Source: Clostridia bacterium
Lineage (GTDB): Bacteria; Bacillota; Clostridia; Oscillospirales; RGIG8002
Assembly: GCA_017453725.1 (NCBI GenBank)
Contig: JAFTEJ010000095.1
Span: 1 to 32,428, forward strand
Length of the DNA: 32,428 nt
Direction: 5' to 3'
Position 1 is the first letter of the stretch. Every line of letters starts with the position of its first letter. Shown in pieces: positions 15,593-25,300 of this stretch. The notes beneath the pieces were generated by a model. The model was not told the origin of the DNA and searched no databases. It saw only the letters and a program-made list of their open reading frames with translations. The translations under genes were made by a program, and so were the position numbers.

Positions 15593-16654
15593 TCATCGAA
15601 CAAGACCGACGGCAATGCGCAAAAGCGTGAGGGCGTCGTCAACGGTTATCCTGCCGTCAAAATCGAGATCGCCCGTCACGAGCGCGTCCTCATCCGGCTC
15701 AACGAGCTTTGCGGCGATACGCAGCGCGGTAAGCGCATCGGAAACCGTTATTTCTCCATCGTCGTCGAAATCGCCGATCGTTCCGATGATCTCAAAGCTA
15801 TAATTGAAGTATTCGGCGCTCCTGTGCGCAAAGGAAAAAGCGTAAACCTTCAGCGTTGTGCGGGCGGAATAGCCGAACGGATAAGCGGAATCCGCTTTTA
15901 CGCTCGCGGGCACCGTGACGCTCTCAAGGGAATCACAGCCGGAGAAAGCGTAATACATAATGGTTTCCAACCCGTCAGGCAGGTTAATGCTATTGAGGTT
16001 ATAGCAGCCCGCGAACGCTTCCTGACCGATACACTTCAAGCCTTCCGGCAGAGTTACGCTGACGAGGTTTTTGCAGTCGGCAAACGCTCTGTCCGCGATA
16101 GTCACGATTCCATCCGGAAGCACGATTTCCGTCAATCCTCCGCAATTTGAAAACGCGTCGTAACCGATTGAAAGGATACTGCCGTCAGTAGGGATAACGC
16201 TCGTATCGCATCCGAGGACAATCTGCGAGCCGTTTTTTATCAGGCAATCGCCGACTATCTTGAATACCTCGTTTCCCTCATCGACGGAAATGACGCCGAG
16301 GCGTCCGCCGAGAGCGCCGCGCCCGATCTCGGTCAGGCTCGCCGGTAGTGAAATCGAAACGACGGAGTCGCCCTCTTTGAAATAGGCAAATGCGTTTACG
16401 CCTAAAGAAGTCACGCCCTCCTCGACGATGATACTCGTCACGGGAAGCTCGATCCACGGCGGCATATTTCCCGGTGATGTCGAATAATAATCCGTCATTC
16501 CTCCCTCGCCGCTTACGGTGAGGACTCCGTTTTCAAAGCTCCATATCAGGTTTTCGCCGCAGGAGCCGCTTTCCGCGGCGGCGGGCATCGCGGCGATGCC
16601 GAGCAGCATCACTGCCGCTGTTAGCAAAGAGAGCATTCCGGCAAACTTTTTCAT
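15593..16654 (-). CDS. Secreted BspA-type leucine-rich-repeat protein with dockerin
   Basis: The 353-residue protein has a classical signal peptide (MKKFAGMLSLL...PAAAESG), a short N-terminal domain (LIWSFENGVLTVSGEGGM), then BspA-type leucine-rich repeats (about residues 75-265) with recurrent units like LPDGLETIMYYAFSGCDSL. The last ~60 residues are two dockerin-like loops (GDFDDDGEITVSDAL and GDLDFDGRITVDDAL). The ATG at 16654 follows TAAGGAGGTA; an upstream in-frame start would add 16 charged residues and has no such site. It is probably a cell-surface binding protein tethered through a cohesin. It is driven by the promoter at 16874-16902 with a ~210-nt leader and lies between two copies of the rpoD 3' end, which suggests arrival as an inserted cassette. 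Confidence 0.87.
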   Translation of the reverse strand: MKKFAGMLSLLTAAVMLLGIAAMPAAAESGSCGENLIWSFENGVLTVSGEGGMTDYYSTSPGNMPPWIELPVTSIIVEEGVTSLGVNAFAYFKEGDSVVSISLPASLTEIGRGALGGRLGVISVDEGNEVFKIVGDCLIKNGSQIVLGCDTSVIPTDGSILSIGYDAFSNCGGLTEIVLPDGIVTIADRAFADCKNLVSVTLPEGLKCIGQEAFAGCYNLNSINLPDGLETIMYYAFSGCDSLESVTVPASVKADSAYPFGYSARTTLKVYAFSFAHRSAEYFNYSFEIIGTIGDFDDDGEITVSDALTALRIAAKLVEPDEDALVTGDLDFDGRITVDDALTLLRIAVGLVR

Positions 16655-16686
16655 AACACATACCTCCTTATGCACATAGTCTTCTT

Positions 16687-16841
16687 TTACCCAATCTCGC
16701 ATTTTTCATTCAATTCATTTATCGCTTCATTGACGGCACCTATGTCCCCAAGATATGCGATACATCATTGAGGTTGTAAAGCGTTTTAGCCGAAGAATAT
16801 TCTGCATCGTAGTATGGATTAGATAAATCAAACACAAGCTT
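16687..16841 (-). pseudogene. Possible remnant of an unidentified coding sequence
   Basis: Upstream of the LRR gene, minus-strand codons from 16841 read KLVFDLSNPYYDAEYSSAKT and on to LNDVSHILGT before a TAG at 16740; continuing in the next frame gives GAVNEAINELNEKCEIG and a TAA at 16687. Both stretches look protein-like rather than random, with one apparent frameshift between. There is no start codon with a ribosome binding site. The segment is AT-richer than its neighbours. I do not recognise the family, and chance is possible. Confidence 0.3.
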
Positions 16842-16873
16842 TCATTTTCGATAATTTATACTAGCCCATTAAT

Positions 16874-16902
16874 ATTATATAACAAACACATATCAAAGTC
16901 AA
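16874..16902 (-). promoter_or_regulatory. Sigma-A promoter upstream of the dockerin LRR gene
   Basis: On the minus strand TTGACT (16897-16902), 17 nt, TATAAT (16874-16879), close to consensus. The leader to the start at 16654 would be about 213 nt. Between 16903 and 17031 I see no gene. Confidence 0.75.
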
Positions 16903-17031
16903 TATGATAAATCACGAATTTGGCAAATGCAGCATAATTTCCTATATTAAAAAAACAAAAATGCCGATCAAAGGGCGTGCAAATCAGGGATAAGTCGGGT
17001 TTTGAACGGCTATTTCCCGCCCAAGCTTCAC

Positions 17032-17070
17032 AAAAAACAGCGGCCATACACCAAGTATGACCGCTGTTTT
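17032..17070 (-). terminator. Terminator downstream of rpoD
   Basis: A 16-bp stem with one mismatch (17034-17049 with 17055-17070) has a 5-nt loop; the minus strand ends in a run of six U. The plus-strand side is also T-rich, so it could act both ways. It is 213 nt past the rpoD stop, with the palindromic element 17118-17223 in between. Confidence 0.7.
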
Positions 17071-17117
17071 GTTGTTTTGCCTGAACGACAAATATCTCGT
17101 TCAAAACTGCTACGCAT

Positions 17118-17223
17118 CTTAAAAAGAGAGATTTTTGTGTCGGTCAAGGCGAAAGCGTGAAGGAATACTGTATGTATTCCGAGCGCTTTCAACGCAGACC
17201 GGCGCGAAAAGATCCTTTTTAAG
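17118..17223. repeat. 106-bp imperfect palindromic element
   Basis: Nested inverted arms pair in register: CTTAAAAAG/CTTTTTAAG (17118-17126 with 17215-17223), CGGTC/GACCG (17141-17145 with 17197-17201), GAAAGCG/CGCTTTC (17151-17157 with 17184-17190) and GGAATAC/GTATTCC (17162-17168 with 17174-17180). It has no coding capacity. It resembles dispersed palindromic units or MITE-like repeats, or a structured RNA. There is no second copy in the window. Confidence 0.65.
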
Positions 17224-17282
17224 ACCGGCATATCCCTAATTTGCGCGCCTAAACCGGCGTTTTCTCGCTTTTTTATGTGTAT

Positions 17283-17319
17283 TCAGTTATCGAGGAAGTC
17301 CTTGAGTTTCTTCGAGCGC
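17283..17319 (-). repeat. rpoD 3' end, copy attached to the gene
   Basis: This is the partner of the 37-bp repeat at 15516-15552, in direct orientation with two silent differences. The two copies bracket 1.73 kb that includes the dockerin LRR gene. Confidence 0.85.
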
Positions 17320-18395
17320 ATAGGGTGGCGGAGCTTGCGGATCGCCTTGGCTTCTATCTGCCTGATGCGTTCGCGGGTGACGCCGAACTCGTCGCCGACC
17401 TCTTCGAGGGTGCGCGGTCTGCCGTCGACAAGCCCGAAGCGCAGGCGCAGCACCTTCTCCTCTCTGGGAGTCAGCGTGAAGAGCACCTCGGAGATGGTCT
17501 CCTTGAGCAGCTCGCGGGAGGCGGCGTCGGCGGGCGCGGGGGCGTCCTCATCGGGGATGAAGTCGCCGAGGTGACTGTCCTCCTCCTTGCCGATAGGCGT
17601 TTCGAGCGAGACGGGCTCCTGCGCGATTTTCATTATCTCATGGATCTTCTCGACGGACATTCCCGCTTCCTCGGCTATCTCGGCGGCGGTGGGCGTTCTG
17701 CCCTTCTCCTGCACGAGCTGTCTCTCGATGCGGACTATCTTGTTTATCGTTTCGACCATATGGACGGGGATGCGGATTATCCTCGCCTGGTCCGCGATGG
17801 CTCTCGTTATCGCCTGTCTGATCCACCACGTCGCGTAGGTAGAGAACTTATAGCCCTTTGTGTAGTCGAACTTCTCGACGGCGCGGATGAGTCCGAGGTT
17901 GCCCTCCTGGATGAGGTCGAGGAAGAGCATTCCCCTGCCGACGTAGCGTTTCGCGATGCTGACGACGAGGCGGAGGTTCGCCTCGGAAAGCTTTTTGCGC
18001 GCTTCCACGTCGCCGTTCTGCATACGGACCGCGAGCTCGACCTCCTCCTCCGCGCTGAGGAGCGGAACGCGTCCGATCTCTTTCAGATACATCTTGACGG
18101 GGTCGTCGTTGGTGGCCGCCTCGGCAAGCGCCTCTTCCTTTTTCTCGTCGTCGTAATCGTCGAGTATCTCTTTGTCGAGGTCCTTGTCGGGATCGAGGTC
18201 GTCTATCGAATCGTCGAGCTGGATATCCTCGATGATCTCTATTCCGGCTTCCTCGAAGGCTTCGTACATACGCTCGACCTGATCGACGTCGAGGTCGGAG
18301 TCGTCGAGGACGTCCATAATCTCCTTGCTCGTCAGCGAGCCCTTCGCCTTACCGTATTCGATGAGTTCCTTGACGATGTTTCTCTTTTCGCTCAT
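17283..18395 (-). CDS. rpoD: RNA polymerase primary sigma factor RpoD (SigA)
   Basis: The 370-residue protein has the length and order of a Firmicutes primary sigma factor: N-terminal region 1.1-like segment (about 1-60), an acidic linker, region 1.2 (98-130, [16 protein letters not shown]), region 2 (about 135-210, [48 protein letters not shown]), region 3, and region 4 with the -35-binding helix ([20 protein letters not shown]). It directs core RNA polymerase to housekeeping promoters, matching the TTGACA/TATAAT boxes in this window. It starts 16 nt after dnaG, the last gene of yigZ-dgt-dnaG-rpoD. Its final 37 bp are duplicated 1.77 kb downstream at 15516-15552. Confidence 0.98.
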   Translation of the reverse strand: MSEKRNIVKELIEYGKAKGSLTSKEIMDVLDDSDLDVDQVERMYEAFEEAGIEIIEDIQLDDSIDDLDPDKDLDKEILDDYDDEKKEEALAEAATNDDPVKMYLKEIGRVPLLSAEEEVELAVRMQNGDVEARKKLSEANLRLVVSIAKRYVGRGMLFLDLIQEGNLGLIRAVEKFDYTKGYKFSTYATWWIRQAITRAIADQARIIRIPVHMVETINKIVRIERQLVQEKGRTPTAAEIAEEAGMSVEKIHEIMKIAQEPVSLETPIGKEEDSHLGDFIPDEDAPAPADAASRELLKETISEVLFTLTPREEKVLRLRFGLVDGRPRTLEEVGDEFGVTRERIRQIEAKAIRKLRHPMRSKKLKDFLDN

Positions 18396-18411
18396 AGTTC
18401 TTCCATCCCTT

Positions 18412-20187
18412 TCATTCTGCTTCCGGCTTGCGCCGACCGCCCTTTTTGAGCCCCGCTATGTAGTCTTTAAGCTCTTCGGGTGACATTTCTTTGATGGCGT
18501 CTCCGGTCAGCCTGCCCTTTTCTTCTTTCAGCACCGAAATCGCTTTTTTAAGCGCGGCCGCGTCATACGGCTCCTTATCGGCGTCCAGCATTATGCGCGT
18601 TATCGCGCTGATTTCCGCGACGGGGTCGAAATCCGCGTTGAAGTCCGACAGAGCAGGCGTTCTTCCGTCTGAAACGACGCTGACAATACAATCAAATATC
18701 CTGCGGTCGAACTCCGTGACGAAATCGGAATCCGTCAATTCGGTTTTCACAATATCGTAAGCCGAGGTGTTGGCAAACAGACAGCGCAGTATTTCTTCTT
18801 CCGCTCGTGCCGCCCTCAGATTAGCGCGTTTTTCGGGGTTTGCCTTGTCGTCGGAGCCGAATGAAACGCGCATCTGCCGCTTCTGCTCCCTGACGAGCTC
18901 CCGCCTTCCCTCGCGTTTGCGGCGGTCCTCAATTTCGGTCAGGACCGTCCGCTTATCGACGGAGGTCTGCTCCGCGACGCGGGAGGCGTAGACCTCGCGC
19001 TTCAGCGGGCTGTCCTCAGCCGCGATCACCTCGACGGCGGCGTTGATGTAACGCACCTTGCCGTCCGGCTTCGTTATGTCGTTATCCCTTTTCAGCAGCT
19101 CCAGCCGGTAGTCGACGTAGCTCCCGGAGCCGTAAAGCAGCTCGCCGAAGGCTTCGGAGCCGTAGCGGCGTATGAATTCGTCCGGGTCCTTCGCGCCCTT
19201 GTAGTCGAGGACGTTTATCGAGATGCCGGTCGGCTTGAAAAGCTCTATCGCCTTCGAGGTCGCCGTTCTGCCGGCGGAGTCGGAGTCGTAGGCGATGGTG
19301 ACTTCGTCGAAGTAGCGCGCGAGCAGCCGCGCCTGTTCCGCGGTTATCGCCGTGCCGCAGGTCGCGACCGCGCCGGTGAAGCCCGCTTCGTGAAGCGAAA
19401 CCGTGTCGAGGTAGCCTTCGGTAAGCACCAGCTTGTCCGCGCCCTTGGCGAAGTTCAGCGCGAACACCGTCTGCCCCTTGCGGTAGACGGGGGTGTTCGA
19501 GGAGTTTATGTATTTGCGCGGGTCCTCGTCGCCGACGCGTCTGCCTCCGAAGGCGACCACCCTGCCGGTTATGTCGATTATCGGGAATATCACGCGGTCG
19601 CGGAAAATATCGTAGCAGCCGCCCTTCTTGCCCTTCGAGGCGAGGAAGGCGGAGATCATTTCCTCTTCCTTGTAGCCCTTCGACTTAAGGTGATTCGTGA
19701 GCGCGTCCCAGCTGTCCGGCGCGTAGCCGATGCCGAAATGCGTTATCGTCTTCTTTTTCAGACCGCGCTTACGGAGATATTCCATCCCGCGCGCGCCGGC
19801 TTCGGAAACGAGCGTTTCGTGGAAAAACCGCGCCGCGTCCCTGTTCATCGCGAGCACGCGGGAGCGCAGGCGCATCGCCTTTTCCTCTTCCTCGTTCTGC
19901 TCAACGCGAACGCCCGCGCGGTCGGCGAGCAGCTTGACCGCCTCGGGGTATTCGAGGCTCTCCTCGCGCATAACGAAGGTTATCACGTCGCCTCCCGCGC
20001 CGCAGCCGAAGCAATAGAACGACTGCGTATCGCTGAAAACCGTGAAGGACGGCGTCTTCTCGCTGTGAAACGGGCAGAGTCCGACGTACCTGCTGCCGTT
20101 CGGCTTCAGGGTGACGTAGCGTGAAATTGTCTCCTCTATCGGGCATCTTTCCTTGATGCTCCGCAGGACGTCGTCCGAGATTCTCAT
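18412..20187 (-). CDS. dnaG: DNA primase DnaG
   Basis: The 591-residue protein has the normal length for a bacterial primase. The N-terminal CHC2 zinc finger is intact: Cys38, His41, Cys59 and Cys62 (CPFH ... CFGC). The catalytic core follows, with the Toprim motifs EGYLD (about 257-261) and DSDSAG (about 301-306), then a less conserved C-terminal helicase-binding region. It makes RNA primers at the replication fork together with DnaB. It starts 15 nt after dgt and ends 16 nt before rpoD, in the conserved macromolecular-synthesis arrangement. Confidence 0.98.
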   Translation of the reverse strand: MRISDDVLRSIKERCPIEETISRYVTLKPNGSRYVGLCPFHSEKTPSFTVFSDTQSFYCFGCGAGGDVITFVMREESLEYPEAVKLLADRAGVRVEQNEEEEKAMRLRSRVLAMNRDAARFFHETLVSEAGARGMEYLRKRGLKKKTITHFGIGYAPDSWDALTNHLKSKGYKEEEMISAFLASKGKKGGCYDIFRDRVIFPIIDITGRVVAFGGRRVGDEDPRKYINSSNTPVYRKGQTVFALNFAKGADKLVLTEGYLDTVSLHEAGFTGAVATCGTAITAEQARLLARYFDEVTIAYDSDSAGRTATSKAIELFKPTGISINVLDYKGAKDPDEFIRRYGSEAFGELLYGSGSYVDYRLELLKRDNDITKPDGKVRYINAAVEVIAAEDSPLKREVYASRVAEQTSVDKRTVLTEIEDRRKREGRRELVREQKRQMRVSFGSDDKANPEKRANLRAARAEEEILRCLFANTSAYDIVKTELTDSDFVTEFDRRIFDCIVSVVSDGRTPALSDFNADFDPVAEISAITRIMLDADKEPYDAAALKKAISVLKEEKGRLTGDAIKEMSPEELKDYIAGLKKGGRRKPEAE

Positions 20188-20202
20188 ATTATTATCCTTC
20201 GG

Positions 20203-21201
20203 TCACTTATAGCTCTTCGGGATGTAGATGTCCTCGAAAACGCTGATAAGGTAGGTATCCGTCATTCCCGCGATGTAGTCGCAGACGACGCGCTCGACGC
20301 CGTCGGTCTCTATCCAGTTCTTATAGCCGTCGGGGAGCTTGTCCGGGTTCTTGCAGAAGTGCTCGTAAAGACGGATTATCGCTGCCTTCGCCTTCTTCTC
20401 CTCGCCCTTCGCAAGCGGATTGTAGTAGACCTTTTCGTAAAGGAGCGTGTGCAGCTCGTCGTAAAGCCGCTTTATCTCCGGCTCCATCGTTATTATTTCG
20501 CTCTCTTCGCTGGCGCGGACAAGGGAGCAGATCATCGTCGTTATGCGGTCGGAGTGGGATTTGCCCAGGCCTTCGAGGATATGCGCGGGGATGTCGCCGG
20601 GCTTCAGTATGCCGGCGGTCTCCGCGTCGTCGATGTCGTGGTTCATATACGCGATGTGGTCGGCGTAGCGCACGATCTGCCCCTCAAGCGTCGCCGCGAG
20701 CGGGTCGCAGGTGTGGCGGACGATGCCGTCGCGCACCTCGAAGGTGAGGTTCAGCCCCCGACGGTCGCGTTCCAGTACGTCCACGACGCGCAGCGAATGC
20801 TCGTAATGCTTGAAGCCGGTCGGCGAGACCTCGTTGAGCGCCGCTTCGCCGGAGTGCCCGAACGGGGTGTGCCCGAGGTCGTGCCCGAGGGACATGGCTT
20901 CCGTGAGGTCCTCGTTGAGGCACAGGGCGCGGGCGATGGTGCGCGCGATCTGCGCGACCTCCAGCGTATGCGTCAGGCGGGTGCGGAAATGATCGCCCTC
21001 CGGCGCGAGAAAGACCTGCGTCTTATGCTTCAGTCTGCGGAATGACTTGCAGTGGATTATCCTGTCGCGGTCGCGCTGGAAATCCGTGCGCAGCGGGCAG
21101 GGCTCGACGGGCTTGCGCCTCCCCTTCGTGTCGCGGCTCTTGACGGCGCGGGGCGAAAGGAATTCGTATTCAAAGTTTTCGTATGCTTCTCTCGGATCCA
21201 T
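20203..21201 (-). CDS. dgt: Deoxyguanosinetriphosphate triphosphohydrolase-like HD protein
   Basis: The 332-residue HD-domain protein shows the metal-binding set typical of dGTPases: His78 (TRLTHTLEV), His107-Asp108 (GHDLGHTPFGH) and a later Asp in RYADHIAYMNHDIDD. The family removes triphosphate from dNTPs, usually dGTP, and helps balance nucleotide pools. The length fits the shorter Clostridia form. AGGGGAG lies before the ATG. It sits directly upstream of dnaG, a frequent gene order in Clostridia that links dNTP pools with replication. Substrate specificity is taken from the family. Confidence 0.93.
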   Translation of the reverse strand: MDPREAYENFEYEFLSPRAVKSRDTKGRRKPVEPCPLRTDFQRDRDRIIHCKSFRRLKHKTQVFLAPEGDHFRTRLTHTLEVAQIARTIARALCLNEDLTEAMSLGHDLGHTPFGHSGEAALNEVSPTGFKHYEHSLRVVDVLERDRRGLNLTFEVRDGIVRHTCDPLAATLEGQIVRYADHIAYMNHDIDDAETAGILKPGDIPAHILEGLGKSHSDRITTMICSLVRASEESEIITMEPEIKRLYDELHTLLYEKVYYNPLAKGEEKKAKAAIIRLYEHFCKNPDKLPDGYKNWIETDGVERVVCDYIAGMTDTYLISVFEDIYIPKSYK

Positions 21202-21216
21202 CTTCTCTCCCCTCGC

Positions 21217-21834
21217 TTAAAGCGCGACGAATTCGGCTTCTTCGGAAACGGTCGTTTCCGCCGTGCCGTTTGTCGCCTCCGTGACGGAAGCGACGTATTT
21301 TTCAACGTCCTCGCTCCTGACGAGGCAGACGAGGGCGACCCTGTCGCTGTAATCTATGCCGTCGAGTCTGCCGGCCGCCTCCGCGAGCAGCGATACTCTG
21401 CCGTGGTAGGAATACTCATAACGCGAGCTGACTCTGCGGCACTCGGTCATCGTGATCTTCTTCGCCGCCGCGACGGCCTCCGCCGCCGCCTTCGTGTATG
21501 CGCGGACGAGCCCGGGCGCGCCGAGCAGTATGCCGCCGAAGTAGCGCGTGACGGTTACGACGACGTCGGTCAGACCGGCGTTTTTCAGCACCTCGAGGCA
21601 TGGCATCCCGCCAGTCCCCTGCGGCTCGCCGTCGTCGGAATAACGCACGGCGCTTCCGCCGGAGGCGATATACGCGTAGACGTTATGGCGCGCGTCGCGT
21701 TCGAGCGCGCGGATACGCGAAATGAACGCTGCGGCTTCCTTTTCGTCCGCGGCGTGCGCTATCCTGCCTATGAATTCGGAGCGTTTCTCGGTATGGCGGG
21801 CTTCCGCTTCTTCAAAAACGGTTTTATACTCCAT
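21217..21834 (-). CDS. yigZ: YigZ/IMPACT family protein
   Basis: The 205-residue protein has the UPF0029/IMPACT N-terminal domain with the family motifs FIGRIAHA, ARHNVYAYI, YSDDGEPQGTGGMP and VVTRYFGGILLGAPGLVRAY, and a C-terminal ferredoxin-like domain. The biochemical role in bacteria is not settled; translation-related and protease-like roles have been proposed for relatives. The ATG at 21834 is chosen over one 18 codons upstream because it follows a GGGGAGCAGG site and matches the family's MEYKT-type start. It is the first gene of the yigZ-dgt-dnaG-rpoD run, with 15 nt to dgt. I see no convincing promoter directly upstream. Confidence 0.9.
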   Translation of the reverse strand: MEYKTVFEEAEARHTEKRSEFIGRIAHAADEKEAAAFISRIRALERDARHNVYAYIASGGSAVRYSDDGEPQGTGGMPCLEVLKNAGLTDVVVTVTRYFGGILLGAPGLVRAYTKAAAEAVAAAKKITMTECRRVSSRYEYSYHGRVSLLAEAAGRLDGIDYSDRVALVCLVRSEDVEKYVASVTEATNGTAETTVSEEAEFVAL

Positions 21835-21876
21835 ACCTGCTCCCCAACGCTGAAACGCGATTATTTTTACTATGCC

Positions 21877-21908
21877 CGAAAAGCACAAGCCGTATTGAGC
21901 TTGTGCTT
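21877..21908 (-). terminator. Rho-independent terminator of rpmE
   Basis: A perfect 10-bp stem AAGCACAAGC/GCTTGTGCTT (21881-21890 with 21899-21908) ends in UUUU-type sequence on the minus strand. It is 94 nt after the rpmE stop and ahead of yigZ. Confidence 0.75.
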
Positions 21909-22002
21909 CGAGAACTCGTTGTATTCTTCAATAGGTCGGCTTGCATACAAACTATCGGCATATCCTCCCGTAAAAACTACGTTGGAGCAATGCTGAACAG
22001 TC

Positions 22003-22206
22003 TTATTTGTTAAGGCCGAACTTCTTGTTGAACTTATCAACACGTCCGCCGGTATCGACCAGCTTCTGCTTGCCCGAATAGAAGGGGTGGCACTTTGAAC
22101 AGATGTCAACGCGCAGGTCCTTCTTTGTGGAGGAAGTCTCGATGACTTCTCCGCAGGCGCACTTGATGGTCGTCGGCTGATAGTTAGGATGGATTCCTTC
22201 CTTCAT
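22003..22206 (-). CDS. rpmE: 50S ribosomal protein L31 (zinc-binding form)
   Basis: The 67-residue protein begins MKEGIHPNY and has four cysteines in the zinc-ribbon arrangement (CAC near the N-terminus, then [13 protein letters not shown]), the C-plus form of L31. It binds at the subunit interface of the 50S particle. The ATG at 22206 is chosen because it matches the family start and has GAGAGG upstream; an in-frame start ten codons earlier is not supported. It is monocistronic: own promoter at 22242-22270 and own terminator at 21877-21908. The zinc-containing form suggests growth without strong zinc limitation, or a second zinc-free paralogue elsewhere. Confidence 0.97.
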   Translation of the reverse strand: MKEGIHPNYQPTTIKCACGEVIETSSTKKDLRVDICSKCHPFYSGKQKLVDTGGRVDKFNKKFGLNK

Positions 22207-22241
22207 TGCACAAAACCTCTCTTTTTTAATCAGCAAGAGTC

Positions 22242-22270
22242 ATTATACTATATGACATTCATAAATGCAA
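22242..22270 (-). promoter_or_regulatory. Sigma-A promoter of rpmE
   Basis: On the minus strand TTGCAT (22265-22270), 17 nt, TATAAT (22242-22247), about 36 nt before the start codon. Confidence 0.8.
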
Positions 22271-22320
22271 GACTTTTTTTCAAAAATCCGCTGATTTTTT
22301 TGAAAGCGCCGGGAGAAGCG

Positions 22321-25300
22321 CTAAACAAGCCGCTCCCTGACCAGCCCGACGGCGCAGCGGAGCGCCGAAAGCGCGTCCGCGACGGTTATCCTGCCGTCGC
22401 CGTCAAAGTCGCCCGCGAACGCCTGCGCTTCCGAAGGCGCAAGCAGTCCCGCCGAGGCCCGGAGCGCGAGCAGAGCGTCGCTGACCGTCACTTCGCCGTC
22501 GCCGTCAAGCTCGCCGAGCTTCACAGGAGCTTCGCCGTACCAGTAGACCTCCAGCTCGGCTATCTGCATACGCTTTCTGTTCTGGTTATAGGGGTTGCCC
22601 CTGATTTTCGTCCCCTCGAGCTTCACGTACTGAGTCTCGACGCCGTCGAAACCGATAACGGCGAAGTCGGTCGGGCGCTCGAAGCCGACCGCCGTCAGCA
22701 CGGCGTCCCAGTTCTCGCCGTCGTCGCTGACGCTGACGGTGAAGTCCTCCGGCACGCCGAAGCCGGCGTCGTCGCCGTTTATGCGAGGATATACAACGAG
22801 CTGGTTTATCGCTTTGCGCTCGCCGAGGTTGATATAGACCCATTCGCTCCTGCCGCCGCTGAGGTTCTTCGACGACCAGCCCTCGTTTTCGCCGACGCGC
22901 GTTTCGCGCACGCCGTCGTTGACGAAGCGCTGGCGTAGCGCGGGATCGGTGCCGTAGGCGGTCGAAACGGCCGTGCGGCAGCCGAGCGCGTAGTTTTCGC
23001 TGACAGGCAGCGAGGTCGGCGCGAAGCGCGCGAAGAGCTCCCTGTCCGCGTCCGCGGTCAGCGTTATAACGCTTTCGCGCGAGCCGACGGAGCCGTCGAA
23101 GCCCGCGAAGCAGTATCCGCGCGCGGGTATCGCCTTCACTATTACCGGCGCGCCGGCGGCGAAGGTCTCCTCATAGGGCAGATCGACGGGGACGCCGTTT
23201 ACCTCCACCCTGCCGTTTTCCGTTTCGCCGACGCGCAGCGTGAAGCTTTCGCCGGACGGCTTCTCCGCCGCGAAGGACTCGAAGCGCCAATCGCCCGCCC
23301 CGACGTTGAAATAGATATAGCCGAAGTCGCTGTAAGCGTACCCGACGCCGGACACGTCTGCGTTCACCGCGCCGCCGTTCCAGACGGGCGCGTCGCCGCA
23401 GAGAATTGCGGTATCTCCCTCCGCCCGCGGCACGCCGACAAGCGCCTCGCTGCCATCCGGCACGTTGAAGCGCGCCGTAAAGCGCCCGTCCTTCTTCTCC
23501 GCTTCGACCTCGATAAGCCCCTTGACGGAGGGGATGCCGGCGCTGACCTTCGTTATCTGCTCTCCGAGCTGAGGCTTGACGAGGAAGCGCTCGTAGCCCG
23601 CCTCCAGCGGACGGACGCCCGCGGCGTAGCCGGAAAGCGAAACGAGTCCGCCGCCCGCCCAGCCGTGGTTCGCGCTGCCGTCCTTGTTCCAGCGTTCCGA
23701 AAGCGTCGGGTAGTCGTTCATAACGTCGTTGTAGTAGCTCTCCTTCATCCGCTGCTCGGCGGCCTCGGGGTAGCCCATTATGTAAAGCGCCTCGATGCAG
23801 TATTTGACCATATACGGACTCGCGAACCTGTTATTCACGAGTATATCGCGCAGCGCCGGGAACTTATCCGGCGAAGCGAGGCCCGCGAAGACCGCGAGCG
23901 CCTGCGCTCTGTCGTCGGCGGGGCCCGTGTAGGTCGAGGCACGGTACTCGCCGCCGTTCCAGAAGAGGCGGTCGAATTTCGAAGCCATCGCGTCGCGCAC
24001 GGAGGAGTAGTACTCCGCCGTCTCCGCGTCGCCGAGCGCGGAGGCGAAGTCGATGACGGTCTTCACCCCGATATACGCCCATATGTTAAGGCACAGGTCC
24101 TTGTCGATGTTGTCTCCCCAGTCCACCCAGCTCAGATGCTGCGTATTCGTGCCGTTCCGACGCTCGAACGGAACGGTGAAGGAGGTCCTGTCGAGCCTGA
24201 AAAGCTCTATATACTTAAGCAGCGCGGGGTAAGCCTTCTCAAGCGTCAGGCGGTCGCCCGAATAGAGATAGTACTGAAACCACGACATGACTCCCGCGAG
24301 CGACTGCCCCGGCAGCTCCGCCCACTCGTTATAGCGGAAGGTGGCGGGCGCGGTCGAAGATATGACGCCGTCCTCGTTCTGCCAGTTTACGCGGACGGAA
24401 ATATCCTTGCGCAGCGCGTCGAAGACGCTTTCGTCGAGCGTGTAGTACGCGATCTGCGCCTCGTTTACCATATCGCCGAGCCACGGCGCGCGTTCGGAGT
24501 CCGGGCAGTCCATAAACGTATCGCGGATGTTGACGTAGACGGTGTCGGCGGCCTTGCGCCAGAGCGTATCGTAGAAATCGTCGTCGCAGTCGAAGTAGCC
24601 GACCTCCTCGGCGTTGTAGCCGGAGCGGCGGTAGCCGAGCTCGACGACCTCGACGCCCTCGGGTACAGTGAAGTCCGCGTACCACCAGTTTATCCATGCG
24701 GGCGACTCGTATTCCTGCTCGACGGCTTCGCCGTCCGCGCCGCCCTTCGTCGTGTAGGTCACAGAGTATCTGCCGGCGTTAGGCACCTGTATCTTTATCG
24801 TCTTGCCCGCCGGCGCGACGACCTTCAGGTACGCGCCGAAGTGGATGTTCGTCGGGAACAGCACGCGGTAGCCGCCGGATATCGGCTGCACGAAATCGGT
24901 ATCGTCGGGCGTGTAGGTCACGCGGTCCCACACCTTCCATTCGGGGATCGGCCGCCGCCAGAGCTCGTTCCACGGCTTATCGCCCGCCGCGCCGAGCTCC
25001 GCGGCGCTTTCCCATCCGGAAGCGTCGAACTCCGGTTTGTAAAAACCGTCGAAGCCCCGGCGCGCGTCGTATACGATATGGAACTCCTGCGCGTGGACGT
25101 TCACGCGCCCCGAAGGCTGATAGCCGAAGTGACGGCTGACGCGCCAGCTCGAATCGGAAACGACGAGCCGGCCGCCCATCCGCGACTCAAAGAGGAACGC
25201 GCCCTGCCCGCTGCCGACGTGGGAGTGCCCCTCGTTGCCGTAATACCACACGAGCGCGACGACGACGTTCCCGCCCTCGCGCAGGTAAGGCGTGATGACA

